Of a stretch of 64,000 nucleotides of DNA, positions 16,728 to 25,405 are shown piece after piece; within the stretch, counting starts at the first letter, position 1; every line of letters begins with the position of its first letter. Below the pieces are notes generated by a model that ran no database searches, had not been told where the DNA came from, and worked only from the letters and a program-made list of their open reading frames with translations. The translations under genes were made by a program, and so were the position numbers. This stretch comes from Bacteroidota bacterium (GTDB taxonomy: Bacteria; Bacteroidota; Bacteroidia; Chitinophagales; Chitinophagaceae), in NCBI GenBank assembly GCA_023387985.1, contig JAEWHC010000002.1, positions 62,001 through 126,000 on the forward strand, in the 5' to 3' direction.

Positions 16728-17996
16728 TTAATCATATTTAAATTCAGCATAAGGGATCAAATATTCTTCGCCCCAAAGGGCATTTTTCACCATTTTCCAG
16801 ATATGCTCCGCGGAAGGCGGACAACCGGGGATGTGATAATCAATTTTTACGATCTCACTGCAGGGATAAACCTTGTCAAGCAGTTTTGGAAGATCTGTGT
16901 GATAGGGGATCGTACTTTCTGCAGGCAGATTGGTAAAACTGTTGAGATAGGCTTCTTCAAGGCATTCCGACAAGGGAACTGTATTGCGCATGGCTGGCAA
17001 GCCTCCCCATATGGCGCATTCGCCCAACGCAACAAGTATGTCGCATTTTTCACGGAATTCACGCAGGACCTCAATATTTTCGGCATTGCAGCAGCCACCC
17101 TCAACAATGCCCAAATGGCAACGGCCGTTGAAAGTTTTGATATCTGTTAGCGGACTTTTGTTGAACTCAACAAGTTCGATTACATCAAGCAGACCGGCAT
17201 CTATATCCAGGATGGACATATGGCAGCCAAAGCATCCGGCGAGTGAAACCGTAGCAATTATTTTCTTTTCCTTCTGTACAGGGTGGTGGCGCAATGGCTT
17301 TTTGCCGTAATCCTGCTGAACCGATGTAAAGTCATATTTGCGCTGACCAAAAGGTTTTGGAAAGTTTACCCCGCGAATGATGATGGCGCCTGTCGGGCAA
17401 ATGTGCATTGCATTTAATGCCTGTTCTTCGCTTAATGCAGCCTCGGCATTGTAGTCAATTTCAACCTTTGTTTCGTTTCCCCGGTTGATGTATGAAAACA
17501 CCTTTTTGCCCTCATCTGTATGGATCTCATCCACACATCTGTGGCATTTGATACAACGATCATAGTCCATGACCATTCTTTCCGGTCCAAAATCAATCCG
17601 CCGGTCTTTGAATAAATGTGGAAACCGCGTATGAGTCATTTCCATTTCATATCCGATATGCTGCAGGTCGCAGTCACCGCTTTTTTCGCAGGAAGGGCAA
17701 AAGTGGTTTCCTTCGGCAAACATCATTTCCACAACTGCTTTGCGCATATCCTTCAGGTCAGCGGTATTGACTTCCACTTCCATATCCGCCCTTGTTTTTT
17801 CCAGGCAGGCAGGCCCGGTTTTGCCGTTTACTCGAACCATGCATCCACGACAGGTTCCGGGAGGTACTTCATTGCGGGGATGATAACAGAGAGAGGGGAT
17901 GAAAATCCCGTTTTCTTTGGCAACATCAACCAGGTTTCTGCCGGGCGCGGTGAAAATTGACAATCCATCAATTGTTATGCTTACGCGGTTTGCCAT
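16728..17996 (-). CDS. Fused HoxU-HoxY: diaphorase small subunit joined to hydrogenase small subunit
   Basis: From the ATG at 17996, one base after the hoxF stop, this encodes 422 residues. Residues 1-228 are HoxU: a [2Fe-2S] site (Cys37, 49, 52, 64), a His98/Cys100/103/109 [4Fe-4S] site in EGNHFCPSCEKSGDC, and a third cluster (Cys148, 151, 154, 200). Residues about 245-422 are HoxY, with SLAGCFGCHMSILDID (Cys255, 258), VALGECAIWGGLPAMRN (Cys327) and IPGCPP (Cys392) binding the proximal [4Fe-4S] cluster. A linker of about 15 charged residues joins them. In Ralstonia and cyanobacteria these are separate genes. An upstream extension to 18125 overlaps hoxF and is unlikely. Confidence 0.93.
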   Translation of the reverse strand: MANRVSITIDGLSIFTAPGRNLVDVAKENGIFIPSLCYHPRNEVPPGTCRGCMVRVNGKTGPACLEKTRADMEVEVNTADLKDMRKAVVEMMFAEGNHFCPSCEKSGDCDLQHIGYEMEMTHTRFPHLFKDRRIDFGPERMVMDYDRCIKCHRCVDEIHTDEGKKVFSYINRGNETKVEIDYNAEAALSEEQALNAMHICPTGAIIIRGVNFPKPFGQRKYDFTSVQQDYGKKPLRHHPVQKEKKIIATVSLAGCFGCHMSILDIDAGLLDVIELVEFNKSPLTDIKTFNGRCHLGIVEGGCCNAENIEVLREFREKCDILVALGECAIWGGLPAMRNTVPLSECLEEAYLNSFTNLPAESTIPYHTDLPKLLDKVYPCSEIVKIDYHIPGCPPSAEHIWKMVKNALWGEEYLIPYAEFKYD

Positions 17997-17997
17997 A

Positions 17998-19773
17998 TCA
18001 TGCATTTTTATAGATTTCATAATCGGAAAGTGCCTGGTCAAGGTCAAATGGCATGATTCCATGCTCAGTTTCTTTGCCGTCATAGAGTTTTTCCTGGAAA
18101 TAGGAGGGGAATTTCTCCAGCGCAAACAGTACCGGGTTGGGTGCTGTTTTTCCGAGTCCGCAGCGGCTGCTTGCCTTCATTACCGATGACCAGTGTTTCA
18201 GTTCCTCCAGGTCTTTTTCCTGTGCCATTCCGTTTGCGATTTTTTCCAGCTTGCGCTCCAGTAAAACATTTCCGGCACGGCAGGGTGTACAAATACCGCA
18301 TGATTCCTTTTTAAAAAACTCAGCGTAATTTCTAAGCAATTTCAAAATATCCCGGTCTGAATTGTATACGGTAAAAGCACCGCCACAGCGGATATCTTTT
18401 CTGGACATCAGGTCAAGCATAGAAATGCGGCGAAATTTTTCTTTAACTGAAATAAGTTCTCCTGATGGTCCGCTCACCTGGATCATTTTAGCGTCTTTGG
18501 CATCGCAGAGCTCGAGCAATTCCGCGACGGTTACTCCCCATTCAATTTCATAAATTCCCGGCTTTTCACAATCGCCGCTTACGCTGATCAGTTTTGTACC
18601 CGGTGAGCCGGTGATCCCTTTTGAAGAATAATGAACCACACCTTTTTCGAAAACCCGGGCTACGGCAGCAAATGTTTCAACATTGTTTATAAGTGTAGGT
18701 TTCTGCAAATATCCCCGTTCAGTTGGGAAAAACCATCTTGTTCGCGGTTCACCACGTTTACCCTCAAGCGATTCCAGCAAGGCAGTTTCTTCACCGCAAA
18801 CGTAGGCTCCTGCGCCGATCTCCATTCGCAAATCAAAATGGAAAGCTTCAATTCCGCCGGCATTTTTCCCAAGCAATCCGAGGTGGTAATATTCATCAAT
18901 TATTTCCTGTAACTGGCCGGAAAGCCATAAATATTCCGCACGCAGGTAAATTATCCCATAAGCCGCGCCAATGGTATAACCAGCAATAATCATTCCTTCA
19001 ATAACCGATGCGGCCTGGTTGGTCAGCAGCACCCTGTCTTTAAATGTTCCCGGCTCACCTTCATCCGCATTGCAGATAACAAATTTTGGATTTGCTTGCT
19101 GATTTACTGCGCTTTGCCATTTGAGCCAGGTTGGGAAAAATGCACCACCACGACCGGCCAGCATGCTCAGGTTAAGATCCTGAATTATCTCAACTGGTTT
19201 TTTAGTTACAACATTTTTTAATGCGCTTCCGGGCAGGAAATTGCTGAAAAATACCGAACCTGTTTCAGGAATGTATTGAATATTATCCTCAGGCTGGTCG
19301 CAAATTTCCGAAGTAGGCGTTCCCGCTCTGAGATGGCTTATGATATATTTAATTTTTGCAGCATTCAAATGGGTAAATGGGTGCATATCAATGAGTGCAG
19401 CCGGTTCCTGATCGCAAAGCCCGATACACGGGGTTTCGAAAAACGCAAACATGCCATCACGACTAACCTGGCCTTGTGAAGCCCCGGTTTCTCTTTCAAT
19501 CGCTTCTTTTATCCGCGAAAAGCCTTTTATTTCCGAAGTGGTACTGTTGTTTAAGTAAATAATGTGTTTTGCCGTTGGCTGACGGTGCAGGAAATGGTAA
19601 AATCCAATTACGCCTTCCACTTCCACCTCCGAAATATTATATGCTTGTGCAAGAAAATGAATTTGCTCTCTGGATATAAACCTATTTTCCTGCTGGATCT
19701 TTCTTAGAGTTGAAAGCAAAGAAGAACGAAATGGTTCTACATCAAAAAGCACTTGCGTGTTGTTTGTATGCAT
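17998..19773 (-). CDS. hoxF: NAD-reducing hydrogenase diaphorase large subunit HoxF with NuoE-like N-terminus
   Basis: A 591-residue subunit that exchanges electrons between NAD(H), FMN and Fe-S clusters. Residues 1-150 are a NuoE-like thioredoxin-fold domain, as in Ralstonia HoxF. It keeps Cys116 and Cys120, but Asn75 and Ser80 occupy the expected positions of the first two cysteines. The FMN loop reads GRGGAFFPTWLKW (207-219), where Phe212 and Trp216 replace two conserved glycines. NADEGEPGTFKDR, GAGAYVCGEETAL and the [4Fe-4S] ligands Cys492, 495, 498 and 538 are normal. It is the first gene of the hox operon. Confidence 0.94.
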   Translation of the reverse strand: MHTNNTQVLFDVEPFRSSLLSTLRKIQQENRFISREQIHFLAQAYNISEVEVEGVIGFYHFLHRQPTAKHIIYLNNSTTSEIKGFSRIKEAIERETGASQGQVSRDGMFAFFETPCIGLCDQEPAALIDMHPFTHLNAAKIKYIISHLRAGTPTSEICDQPEDNIQYIPETGSVFFSNFLPGSALKNVVTKKPVEIIQDLNLSMLAGRGGAFFPTWLKWQSAVNQQANPKFVICNADEGEPGTFKDRVLLTNQAASVIEGMIIAGYTIGAAYGIIYLRAEYLWLSGQLQEIIDEYYHLGLLGKNAGGIEAFHFDLRMEIGAGAYVCGEETALLESLEGKRGEPRTRWFFPTERGYLQKPTLINNVETFAAVARVFEKGVVHYSSKGITGSPGTKLISVSGDCEKPGIYEIEWGVTVAELLELCDAKDAKMIQVSGPSGELISVKEKFRRISMLDLMSRKDIRCGGAFTVYNSDRDILKLLRNYAEFFKKESCGICTPCRAGNVLLERKLEKIANGMAQEKDLEELKHWSSVMKASSRCGLGKTAPNPVLFALEKFPSYFQEKLYDGKETEHGIMPFDLDQALSDYEIYKNA

Positions 19774-19795
19774 AAAGAAATATTGAAGTTTGTAG

Positions 19796-19819
19796 AAAAA
19801 AATCCGGGCTTACAGCCGG
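19796..19819 (-). terminator. Intrinsic terminator-like hairpin in the hox leader
   Basis: On the minus strand, CCGGCT and AGCCCGG form a short GC-rich stem (one bulge) around a three- to four-base loop. It is followed directly by A and seven T residues (plus-strand A-run 19796-19802). It lies about 23-46 bases upstream of the hoxF ATG. It could end the amylase transcript coming from upstream on the same strand, or act as an attenuator if hox transcription starts above it. Confidence 0.5.
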
Positions 19820-19842
19820 TTGACGATGAAGAATTGTCGCGG

Positions 19843-19864
19843 ATTTTATGCATAAAATTTATGC
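19843..19864. promoter_or_regulatory. AT-rich palindrome upstream of hoxF
   Basis: ATTTTATGCATAAAAT at 19843-19858 is a perfect 16-base palindrome, and the overlapping GCATAAAATTTATGC (19850-19864) is also symmetric about its centre. It lies 70-85 bases upstream of the hoxF start, in the only sizeable gap before the operon, so it is a candidate operator. No regulator family can be assigned. Confidence 0.35.
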
Positions 19865-20014
19865 TTATTATCTTCAAATATATTCAGCAACAGTTCGGGA
19901 TAATATGACTTATGACAGGTTTGTGTTTTAATAAAGTAAAATAATATCTGGAAATAATCCTGATCTTTTCAGTCTATTTATAACCAGGAAATAATTGGTG
20001 AACTGCTCAGAAGA

Positions 20015-21328
20015 TTATGTATTATGCATTACGAGATAAGCCCAGGGATCCAGTTTTACTGCCACTTTTTCCGGCAAGGTTAGGCGTTCGCCTTTAAAAA
20101 GGTCGGTGTATGCTCCTGCGCAAAAAGAGGTGTACAATTCCGCACATACCGCCTGGTTGCCCAGGTTAATGACGGTGATTACTCTATCCTTGCCTTTCTC
20201 ACGAAAAAAAGAAAGCAATTGCCCGGGGTGGTCGTTTTCAATGCGGATCATTTCACCACCCCATTTTCCATTCCATAAAGCCTGGTTGCGATGTTTCAGC
20301 GCAAAAAGGGCAGCATACAATTCAGCATTTTCATGATACCGCCAGGGGATGGGATCTCTTTCAAAAAATTTTAAGGAGTGTTGGAGCCCTGCTTCCTGTC
20401 CGTTGTATACCAGTGGCATACCATCCATCATTACAAGCAGCACCATCGCTGCTTTCAGCCCTTTCCCAAAATTGGAAAAGGGATTGCCTTCCCAGGAATT
20501 TTTATCGTGGTTGTCAATAAAATTCAGCCTGATGCCTGCCTTTGGAAATACGGATACATGCTCAGCGATATAGCCTGCTGTAAGTGTATTCAGGCTGCTT
20601 CCGCCGGTGCAGATATCCCTGAGAATGGTCCACAGATCCCAGCTGTAGGTTACATCAAATGCATTCCGGTGCAGGTCACGGTCCTGGCCTTCGGCAAGCA
20701 TAAAAACCGGTTTGATCTTTTCGAGCTCGAAGCGAACATTTTCCCAGAAATCAAGCGGAATGAAACTTGCGAGATCGCATCGAAAACCATCTATATTGAA
20801 TTGCTGAACCCAAAATTTCATCGCGGATGTCATATATTTTCGGAGATCAGCGTTCTGGTAATCGAAAACAATAATGTCATCGTAATCCCGCCAGGGCAAC
20901 GACATGAAATCTCCTTCGGCCGATCGTTTATACCAATCGGGATGTTCACGCGCCAGAGCATTATCCCAACTGCTGTGATTGGCCACCCAATCGAGAATCA
21001 CGTGCATGCCATTATGATGGATGGCTTCTACAAGATGCCGAAAATCTTCCTCGTTACCCATTTCCGGATTGACTGCCATGAAATCCCTGACTGAATATAC
21101 ACTGCCAAGGCTTCCTTTCCGGTTAATTTTGCCGATTGGATGCACAGGCATGAGCCAAATGATATCTATACCCATTTTTTTTAGCCGTGGAAGCGCATCT
21201 TCAATTTCACGAAAATGGCCGGAATTTGAAAACTGCCTTACATTCAGTTCATAAAGTGTGGCATTCCTGATCCATTCCGGATTGGTGAGATTTACATATA
21301 ACTTTGGATGGTATTGTTTATCGCGCAT
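20015..21328 (-). CDS. GH13 alpha-amylase family glycosidase
   Basis: A 437-residue cytoplasmic glycoside hydrolase with no signal peptide. The GH13 catalytic barrel regions are readable: region I DWVANHSS, region II GFRCDLASF with nucleophile Asp185, region III MLAEGQD with acid/base Glu213 and region IV FIDNHD with Asp275. The C-terminal ~70 residues form the small beta domain common to the clan. It probably acts on alpha-glucans or maltodextrins released from storage polymer. The exact specificity is unreadable. It stands upstream of, and on the same strand as, the hox operon. Confidence 0.9.
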   Translation of the reverse strand: MRDKQYHPKLYVNLTNPEWIRNATLYELNVRQFSNSGHFREIEDALPRLKKMGIDIIWLMPVHPIGKINRKGSLGSVYSVRDFMAVNPEMGNEEDFRHLVEAIHHNGMHVILDWVANHSSWDNALAREHPDWYKRSAEGDFMSLPWRDYDDIIVFDYQNADLRKYMTSAMKFWVQQFNIDGFRCDLASFIPLDFWENVRFELEKIKPVFMLAEGQDRDLHRNAFDVTYSWDLWTILRDICTGGSSLNTLTAGYIAEHVSVFPKAGIRLNFIDNHDKNSWEGNPFSNFGKGLKAAMVLLVMMDGMPLVYNGQEAGLQHSLKFFERDPIPWRYHENAELYAALFALKHRNQALWNGKWGGEMIRIENDHPGQLLSFFREKGKDRVITVINLGNQAVCAELYTSFCAGAYTDLFKGERLTLPEKVAVKLDPWAYLVMHNT

Positions 21329-21537
21329 TAACTGATATGTGGAGCTTATATCAACGAATAAATTTAGCGGTTTAATCCTTCAGTTCTGGGATAAGCCTGT
21401 CAGAAAAATTTGAAGCATGATTTTTGAAGCAAAAAGCCAGCTGTAATTTGCACAAAAATCCCGTAATTGAGTGATTGTTTTGCCTGTGGAATGTAAGAAC
21501 GGTTGTTGTCAGATTACATAAATTTTAATTTATTGAG

Positions 21538-22356
21538 ATGATCCCAGAAAAAATACATTACTGTTGGTTTGGCGGGCATCCGAAAACTGATCTTGCCAAT
21601 CATTGCATAGATTCGTGGAAGCGCATTCAACCCGGTTTTGAGATCATAGAATGGAATGAAAGCAATGCTCCGCTCGAAGACAACAACTACGTAAAAGAAG
21701 CTTTTGCACAGGGTAAGTGGGCCTTTGTATCGGATTATGTGCGTGCAAAAGTGATGTATACGTATGGCGGTTTTTACATGGATACCGATATGGAACTGAA
21801 AATGCCGCTTGACGAATTTCTTCAGGAAACTGCACTTTGTGGTTTTGAGGTGAAAGGCGTGCCTTTTTCTGCTTTTTGGGGAGTGGAACCCGGTCATAAA
21901 CTTGCAAAAGATTTTATGGATTATTATAATCAGCAGCCGGGTTTTGAAGAGCGTATCAATACCGATATTTTTTCAGAAATGCTGGAAAAAGAATATGGGG
22001 CAAACCGCTACGCTGATGAAAAACAACACCTCAGGCATGGCGTGACACTGTATCCATCCGTTTATTTTTCGCAGGATCTTCCAAAAAATTATTTAAGTCA
22101 TCATTTCAATGGTTCCTGGTTTGGTGGAGATGCTGAAAACACCTATAAGAAAATGGTGAATGTTTATGGCTTATTGGAAAGGCTTGTAAAATATCCCGGT
22201 GTTGATCATGCAGTGAGAAGCATTTTAACAGAGCACAAAATCATTGGGGTAAAGGAGCTGCTTGACCTTGTACCCGAGGAACTTATTGAAGCCTATCTCC
22301 GGCAAAAAAAAGAAACACAAAAAGAGAAACCGGGTAAGCAAAAGCTATCTACATAA
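21538..22356 (+). CDS. GT32-type glycosyltransferase
   Basis: A 272-residue glycosyltransferase of the DXD sugar-binding (Gly_transf_sug / GT32) family. MIPEKIHYCWFGG and the WNESNAPLEDNNYV region open the fold, and the donor/metal motif is in YGGFYMDTDMEL. The C-terminal ~80 residues include a helix rich in Leu and Glu and a highly charged Lys/Gln tail. Such enzymes add sugars to surface polysaccharides, commonly for capsule or lipopolysaccharide. It is isolated from any other polysaccharide gene, so its target is unknown. Confidence 0.85.
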   Translation: MIPEKIHYCWFGGHPKTDLANHCIDSWKRIQPGFEIIEWNESNAPLEDNNYVKEAFAQGKWAFVSDYVRAKVMYTYGGFYMDTDMELKMPLDEFLQETALCGFEVKGVPFSAFWGVEPGHKLAKDFMDYYNQQPGFEERINTDIFSEMLEKEYGANRYADEKQHLRHGVTLYPSVYFSQDLPKNYLSHHFNGSWFGGDAENTYKKMVNVYGLLERLVKYPGVDHAVRSILTEHKIIGVKELLDLVPEELIEAYLRQKKETQKEKPGKQKLST

Positions 22357-22515
22357 AATGAGTATTCAGCTTTGGAATGTTGATGATGGTCAGGATCTTC
22401 CCCAATACGTCAGTTGGATTTAATGGCAGCTCGGATTTTCAATGAATACAATTTACTGGAAATAGGAAGTGGCTATAGATACGAACTTTTTAATTTGCAT
22501 CATGAAATTTTTTGA

Positions 22516-22689
22516 CCGATCTCCGTACCCTGTACAATCTTATGGAAAGAAGGGGTAGATAACCTGGTGAACCTGGTAATGGCTCAACCGGTTATTCAGA
22601 ACCCCACGGTTCAAAGCTGGAAGTATCAAAATGCTTTTACAGGTATTGACGGGAATCATTGGAAAATAATAAAGAGCGACAAAGTTTAA
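22516..22689 (+). pseudogene. C-terminal remnant of a VOC/glyoxalase-family gene
   Basis: An open segment of 57 codons runs from after an in-frame TGA (22513-22515) to a TAA (22687-22689) and has no plausible start. Its end reads like the closing strand of PhnB-type VOC proteins: KYQNAFTGIDGNHWKIIKSD, comparable with the DPDGHLWE motif of that family. Upstream (about 22380-22510) only short frames broken by stops are seen; one contains VRIFPNTSVGFNGSSDF, possibly the damaged N-terminus. An intact VOC gene follows at 22814. The stretch 22357-22813 holds no other gene that I can support. Confidence 0.45.
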
Positions 22690-22813
22690 TTTCTGAAGGT
22701 GAAAAAGTTATTGCCCTTTCCCTCAAAAGAGATTTCGCAAGTTCGGAACCCTGGGTTTTCGGTTACCCCAAATCAGATCTTACACCCTTTAATCACAATA
22801 AAAAAACAGCATT

Positions 22814-23245
22814 ATGACTTACAAATTGAATCCCTACCTGAACTTCGATGGCAACTGCGAGGAAGCAATGACTTTTTATAAAAACGCTCTTGGTGTAGAA
22901 TTCGCGGAAGGTGGCATTATGCGCTTTGGAGATATGCCTGGTGATCAACAGCTGCCGCAGGATGTGAAGAACCGGGTAATGCATGTAGCCTTGCCTGTTG
23001 GCGACAACATATTGATGGCCTCTGATACATGGGAAGGCGCACCCACCAAATTCGTAGAAGGGACCAACATTTATCTTTCTCTTGGCCTCGACAGCAAAGA
23101 AGAAGCCGATCGGTTGTTTGGAATTTTGTCCGAAGGGGGAAAAATTGAAATGCCTATGTCCCAGCAGTTTTTCGGTTATTTTGGTTCATTTACGGATAAA
23201 TATGGCGTACAGTGGATGCTAACCGCTGAAGAAGCAAAAGCCTGA
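22814..23245 (+). CDS. PhnB-like VOC family protein
   Basis: A 143-residue protein of the vicinal-oxygen-chelate fold, PhnB/DUF1338-like subgroup. The family opening KLNPYLNFDGNCEEAMTFY, the NRVMHVALPVGDNILMASD segment and the closing FGSFTDKYGVQWML are all present. Members are dimeric and bind metal or small ligands; most, including this one, have no proven substrate. It follows the remnant of a second VOC gene and converges on the DJ-1-family gene at 23314. Confidence 0.85.
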   Translation: MTYKLNPYLNFDGNCEEAMTFYKNALGVEFAEGGIMRFGDMPGDQQLPQDVKNRVMHVALPVGDNILMASDTWEGAPTKFVEGTNIYLSLGLDSKEEADRLFGILSEGGKIEMPMSQQFFGYFGSFTDKYGVQWMLTAEEAKA

Positions 23246-23313
23246 TGACAAACTAAAAAATCCGATTTAAGGTAAGTCCGGACGTACCCTTCCTGCAGTT
23301 ATTAAATGCCGCT

Positions 23314-24006
23314 TTAATTCATTCTTTTCTGAAGGGCATCGATCAATGCCCTTGCGGCCGGACCTGCCGATAAGGGGTTTTGACCGGTGATCAGCAATCC
23401 ATCTTTAACCACATGCGTGGCAAAAGGAATAATGGTCGCGGAATAATCAGCACCCAGTTCCTTTAAGCGCGTTTCAAGTTTGTAGGGTACGTTTCTGCTT
23501 CTTAAGGCAAGGGTTTCTTCCGTATTGCTAAATCCGGTAATTTTTTTTCCTTTCAGTAACCCGGGCTGCAGCGCTTCGGCAGCTAAAAGGGCCGCAGGGC
23601 CGTGACAAACCGCGGCAACCGGTTTATTTTCCCTCATGAATTCCAAAATAATTCTTCCGGAAAGATCGTTCCTGGCCAGGTCCCAAACAGGACCATGCCC
23701 ACCAGGTATAAATATCCCATCATATTCTTCTGTCCTGATCGCTTCCAGCATCAGTGTATTTTCAAATTTTCGCCTGGCCTCGTTATCATCCTGAAATCGG
23801 CGGTTTGAACCTGTAATCATTTCTGTCAGCTGGCTCATGGGATCAATGGGTGGCTCACCACCTTCAGGACTGGCCAGGGTAACCTGGTAGCCCGCATCAA
23901 TAAATTCATAATAAGGATCGGTAAATTCACCCAACCAAACACCTGTGCTGGCATCGGTATTTTCCATTTCGGAATGTGAGGTAATGATAATCAGGATATT
24001 TTTCAT
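23314..24006 (-). CDS. DJ-1/PfpI family protein, Hsp31-like
   Basis: A 230-residue protein of the type 1 glutamine amidotransferase-like fold. The nucleophilic elbow AVCHGPAALL carries Cys134, and Glu27 lies in GVWLGEFTDPY, where Hsp31-type glyoxalase III enzymes have their catalytic acid. FIPGGHGPVWDL and the opening ILIIITSHSEM are also characteristic. Proteins of this group remove methylglyoxal or act as stress chaperones. It stands opposite the VOC gene, suggesting shared aldehyde detoxification, but that link is inferred. Confidence 0.88.
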   Translation of the reverse strand: MKNILIIITSHSEMENTDASTGVWLGEFTDPYYEFIDAGYQVTLASPEGGEPPIDPMSQLTEMITGSNRRFQDDNEARRKFENTLMLEAIRTEEYDGIFIPGGHGPVWDLARNDLSGRIILEFMRENKPVAAVCHGPAALLAAEALQPGLLKGKKITGFSNTEETLALRSRNVPYKLETRLKELGADYSATIIPFATHVVKDGLLITGQNPLSAGPAARALIDALQKRMN

Positions 24007-24082
24007 GGCAAGGTTTCTTTACGATCTGCAATAATCATTCCTTATGGCCATTATTTCATCCTGTCAATCTAATAAGGTAGGA

Positions 24083-24799
24083 TCAGCGCTTACGGTAAAA
24101 ATAAATAAACTCCCTTTTCGCTTCATCACCTTCGGGCATTGCAACAGGAGGGTTGCTATTGACTACAATATTGCCTGCGGAGCCTCTTGTAAATGTGCCT
24201 AACTGCATATTGTAATTGCGAAATTGCCGGCTGCCGGCATCATAATCAGTGATGAGTAACCCATACAACGTATCAATCGTCAAAATCTCTGATGAATCAG
24301 CGCTAATCCCTGAATAGAATTTTTGCGTTGACCCCGTTAAGGTAAACCCTAAAAAAGCTATGCTGTCTGCAGGATGAATGTTGCTGAGAAAATAAACTTT
24401 AAGTATCGCGGTATCAATAATTTTTCCGATGTAAATGGGTTGTCCGGGGTTGTGATTGCTGCTATGGAAATTATCAATGCTAAATGGGGGAAACCGGTTA
24501 TCACTCATGATGTGGAGAGGAGCGTCGCTTGAAAATCGAAAACCTGCAAAATAGCCGGTGCCGGGGGTAAACGTAAGGTTGAAACGCCCCGACGCATCCG
24601 TGGTGGTAGTAGCTGACGAACTTGATGAACCCATGAGAATGGCATTGCCACCAGGCTGATAAAAATCAAGCTGACGGCCGGCCAGCGGCTCAGGTCGGCT
24701 TTGCGCCAATAATATTTGGCCAGAATATTCCACTGTCTTATCCTTTCGGCAGGATACAAGAAATATCAGGGCCAAAAGAAAAAGAATAAGGATTTTCAT
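24083..24799 (-). CDS. Lipoprotein of unknown function with an Ig-like/transthyretin-like region
   Basis: 238 residues from the ATG at 24799; the longer frame from 24823 precedes the signal sequence. A lipobox ending FLVSC places the lipidated Cys at residue 17. The mature part includes a segment resembling carboxypeptidase-regulatory or transthyretin-like beta modules (TTTDASGRFNLTFTPGTGY), then a second beta-rich half. I do not recognise a named family. It is likely anchored in a Bacteroidota membrane and is followed in the same direction by unrelated genes. Confidence 0.6.
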   Translation of the reverse strand: MKILILFLLALIFLVSCRKDKTVEYSGQILLAQSRPEPLAGRQLDFYQPGGNAILMGSSSSSATTTTDASGRFNLTFTPGTGYFAGFRFSSDAPLHIMSDNRFPPFSIDNFHSSNHNPGQPIYIGKIIDTAILKVYFLSNIHPADSIAFLGFTLTGSTQKFYSGISADSSEILTIDTLYGLLITDYDAGSRQFRNYNMQLGTFTRGSAGNIVVNSNPPVAMPEGDEAKREFIYFYRKR

Positions 24800-24837
24800 G
24801 AGCAGACCATTATTTAAATTCATCTATAAGGAAAACG

Positions 24838-25275
24838 CTATTGCAGCCGGTCAAAATGCATGAACCTGGATGGCGGGAAACGATTGTCATAAAAATTGCC
24901 AATGCTGAGCTTTTGACCGTTTGCTGAAACACCGAAAGGCAAAAATTTATCGCCATTGTAAGAGGAACTTACAAGATACTGCACGGCAATACTGTCAGTT
25001 TTCAGTTCGTAAACGTAGAGTCCTGCTCCCCATACTGGTAAATTTCTAATGGGATCAACAGGCCTGCGCAAATCAAACATCCGCAACTCGGCACTTTTGA
25101 AAATCAGGGTATCCAGGCGGTTTTCTGATTCTATCCATTGGGAATTGCGCAGGGTTTCCAAAGGAGAGTCCATGGTTTCACCCAGCGCGTCTTTACTGCA
25201 TGCACCGGCAAAAACCCATATGAGGAGGATAATACATATGCAGGCAAGATATGTCCGTATTCTCAGAATCATCAT
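24838..25275 (-). CDS. Lipoprotein of unknown function
   Basis: A 145-residue protein with a hydrophobic signal sequence and a lipobox WVFAGAC (Cys26). The mature part is mostly beta-strand-like with several aromatic residues (YVYELKTDSIAVQYLV, LSIGNFYDNRFPPSRF). I see no catalytic motif and do not recognise a family. It lies 38 bases upstream of, and in line with, the next lipoprotein gene, so the two may be co-transcribed. Confidence 0.55.
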   Translation of the reverse strand: MMILRIRTYLACICIILLIWVFAGACSKDALGETMDSPLETLRNSQWIESENRLDTLIFKSAELRMFDLRRPVDPIRNLPVWGAGLYVYELKTDSIAVQYLVSSSYNGDKFLPFGVSANGQKLSIGNFYDNRFPPSRFMHFDRLQ

Positions 25276-25331
25276 GTCGTAATTTCTGCTGAAATGACAC
25301 CGCTAAAAGGCAATATGTTGCACTAAATCCG

Positions 25332-25396
25332 AAAAAAATTTACAAAGGACACCAATTGGCTCCATAACCTCTCTAAGTCCCCTTTGTACTTTTTTT
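25332..25396. terminator. Probable intrinsic terminator downstream of the cupin gene
   Basis: Arms TACAAAGG (25341-25348) and CCTTTGTA (25381-25388) are perfect complements. They are flanked by an A-run (25332-25338) on one side and a T-run (25390-25396) on the other, so the structure could work in both directions. On the minus strand it would end the cupin transcript before the lipoprotein genes. The loop of 32 bases is long for a terminator. Confidence 0.4.
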
Positions 25397-25405
25397 ATCT
25401 ACGGA

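Noticed and set aside
17997..18125. Upstream extension of the HoxUY frame (to 18125)
   Set aside because: It lies inside the end of hoxF and adds 43 residues with no family similarity; the ATG at 17996 gives the canonical HoxU beginning, one base after the hoxF stop.
22699..22881. 60-residue frame at 22699-22881 as a gene
   Set aside because: It has no recognisable motif and runs into the start of the VOC gene in a different frame; composition fits a chance frame.
23262..23296. Imperfect palindrome around GTCCGGAC between the VOC and DJ-1 genes as a bidirectional terminator
   Set aside because: The symmetric core has almost no loop and no adjacent T-run, so support is too weak.
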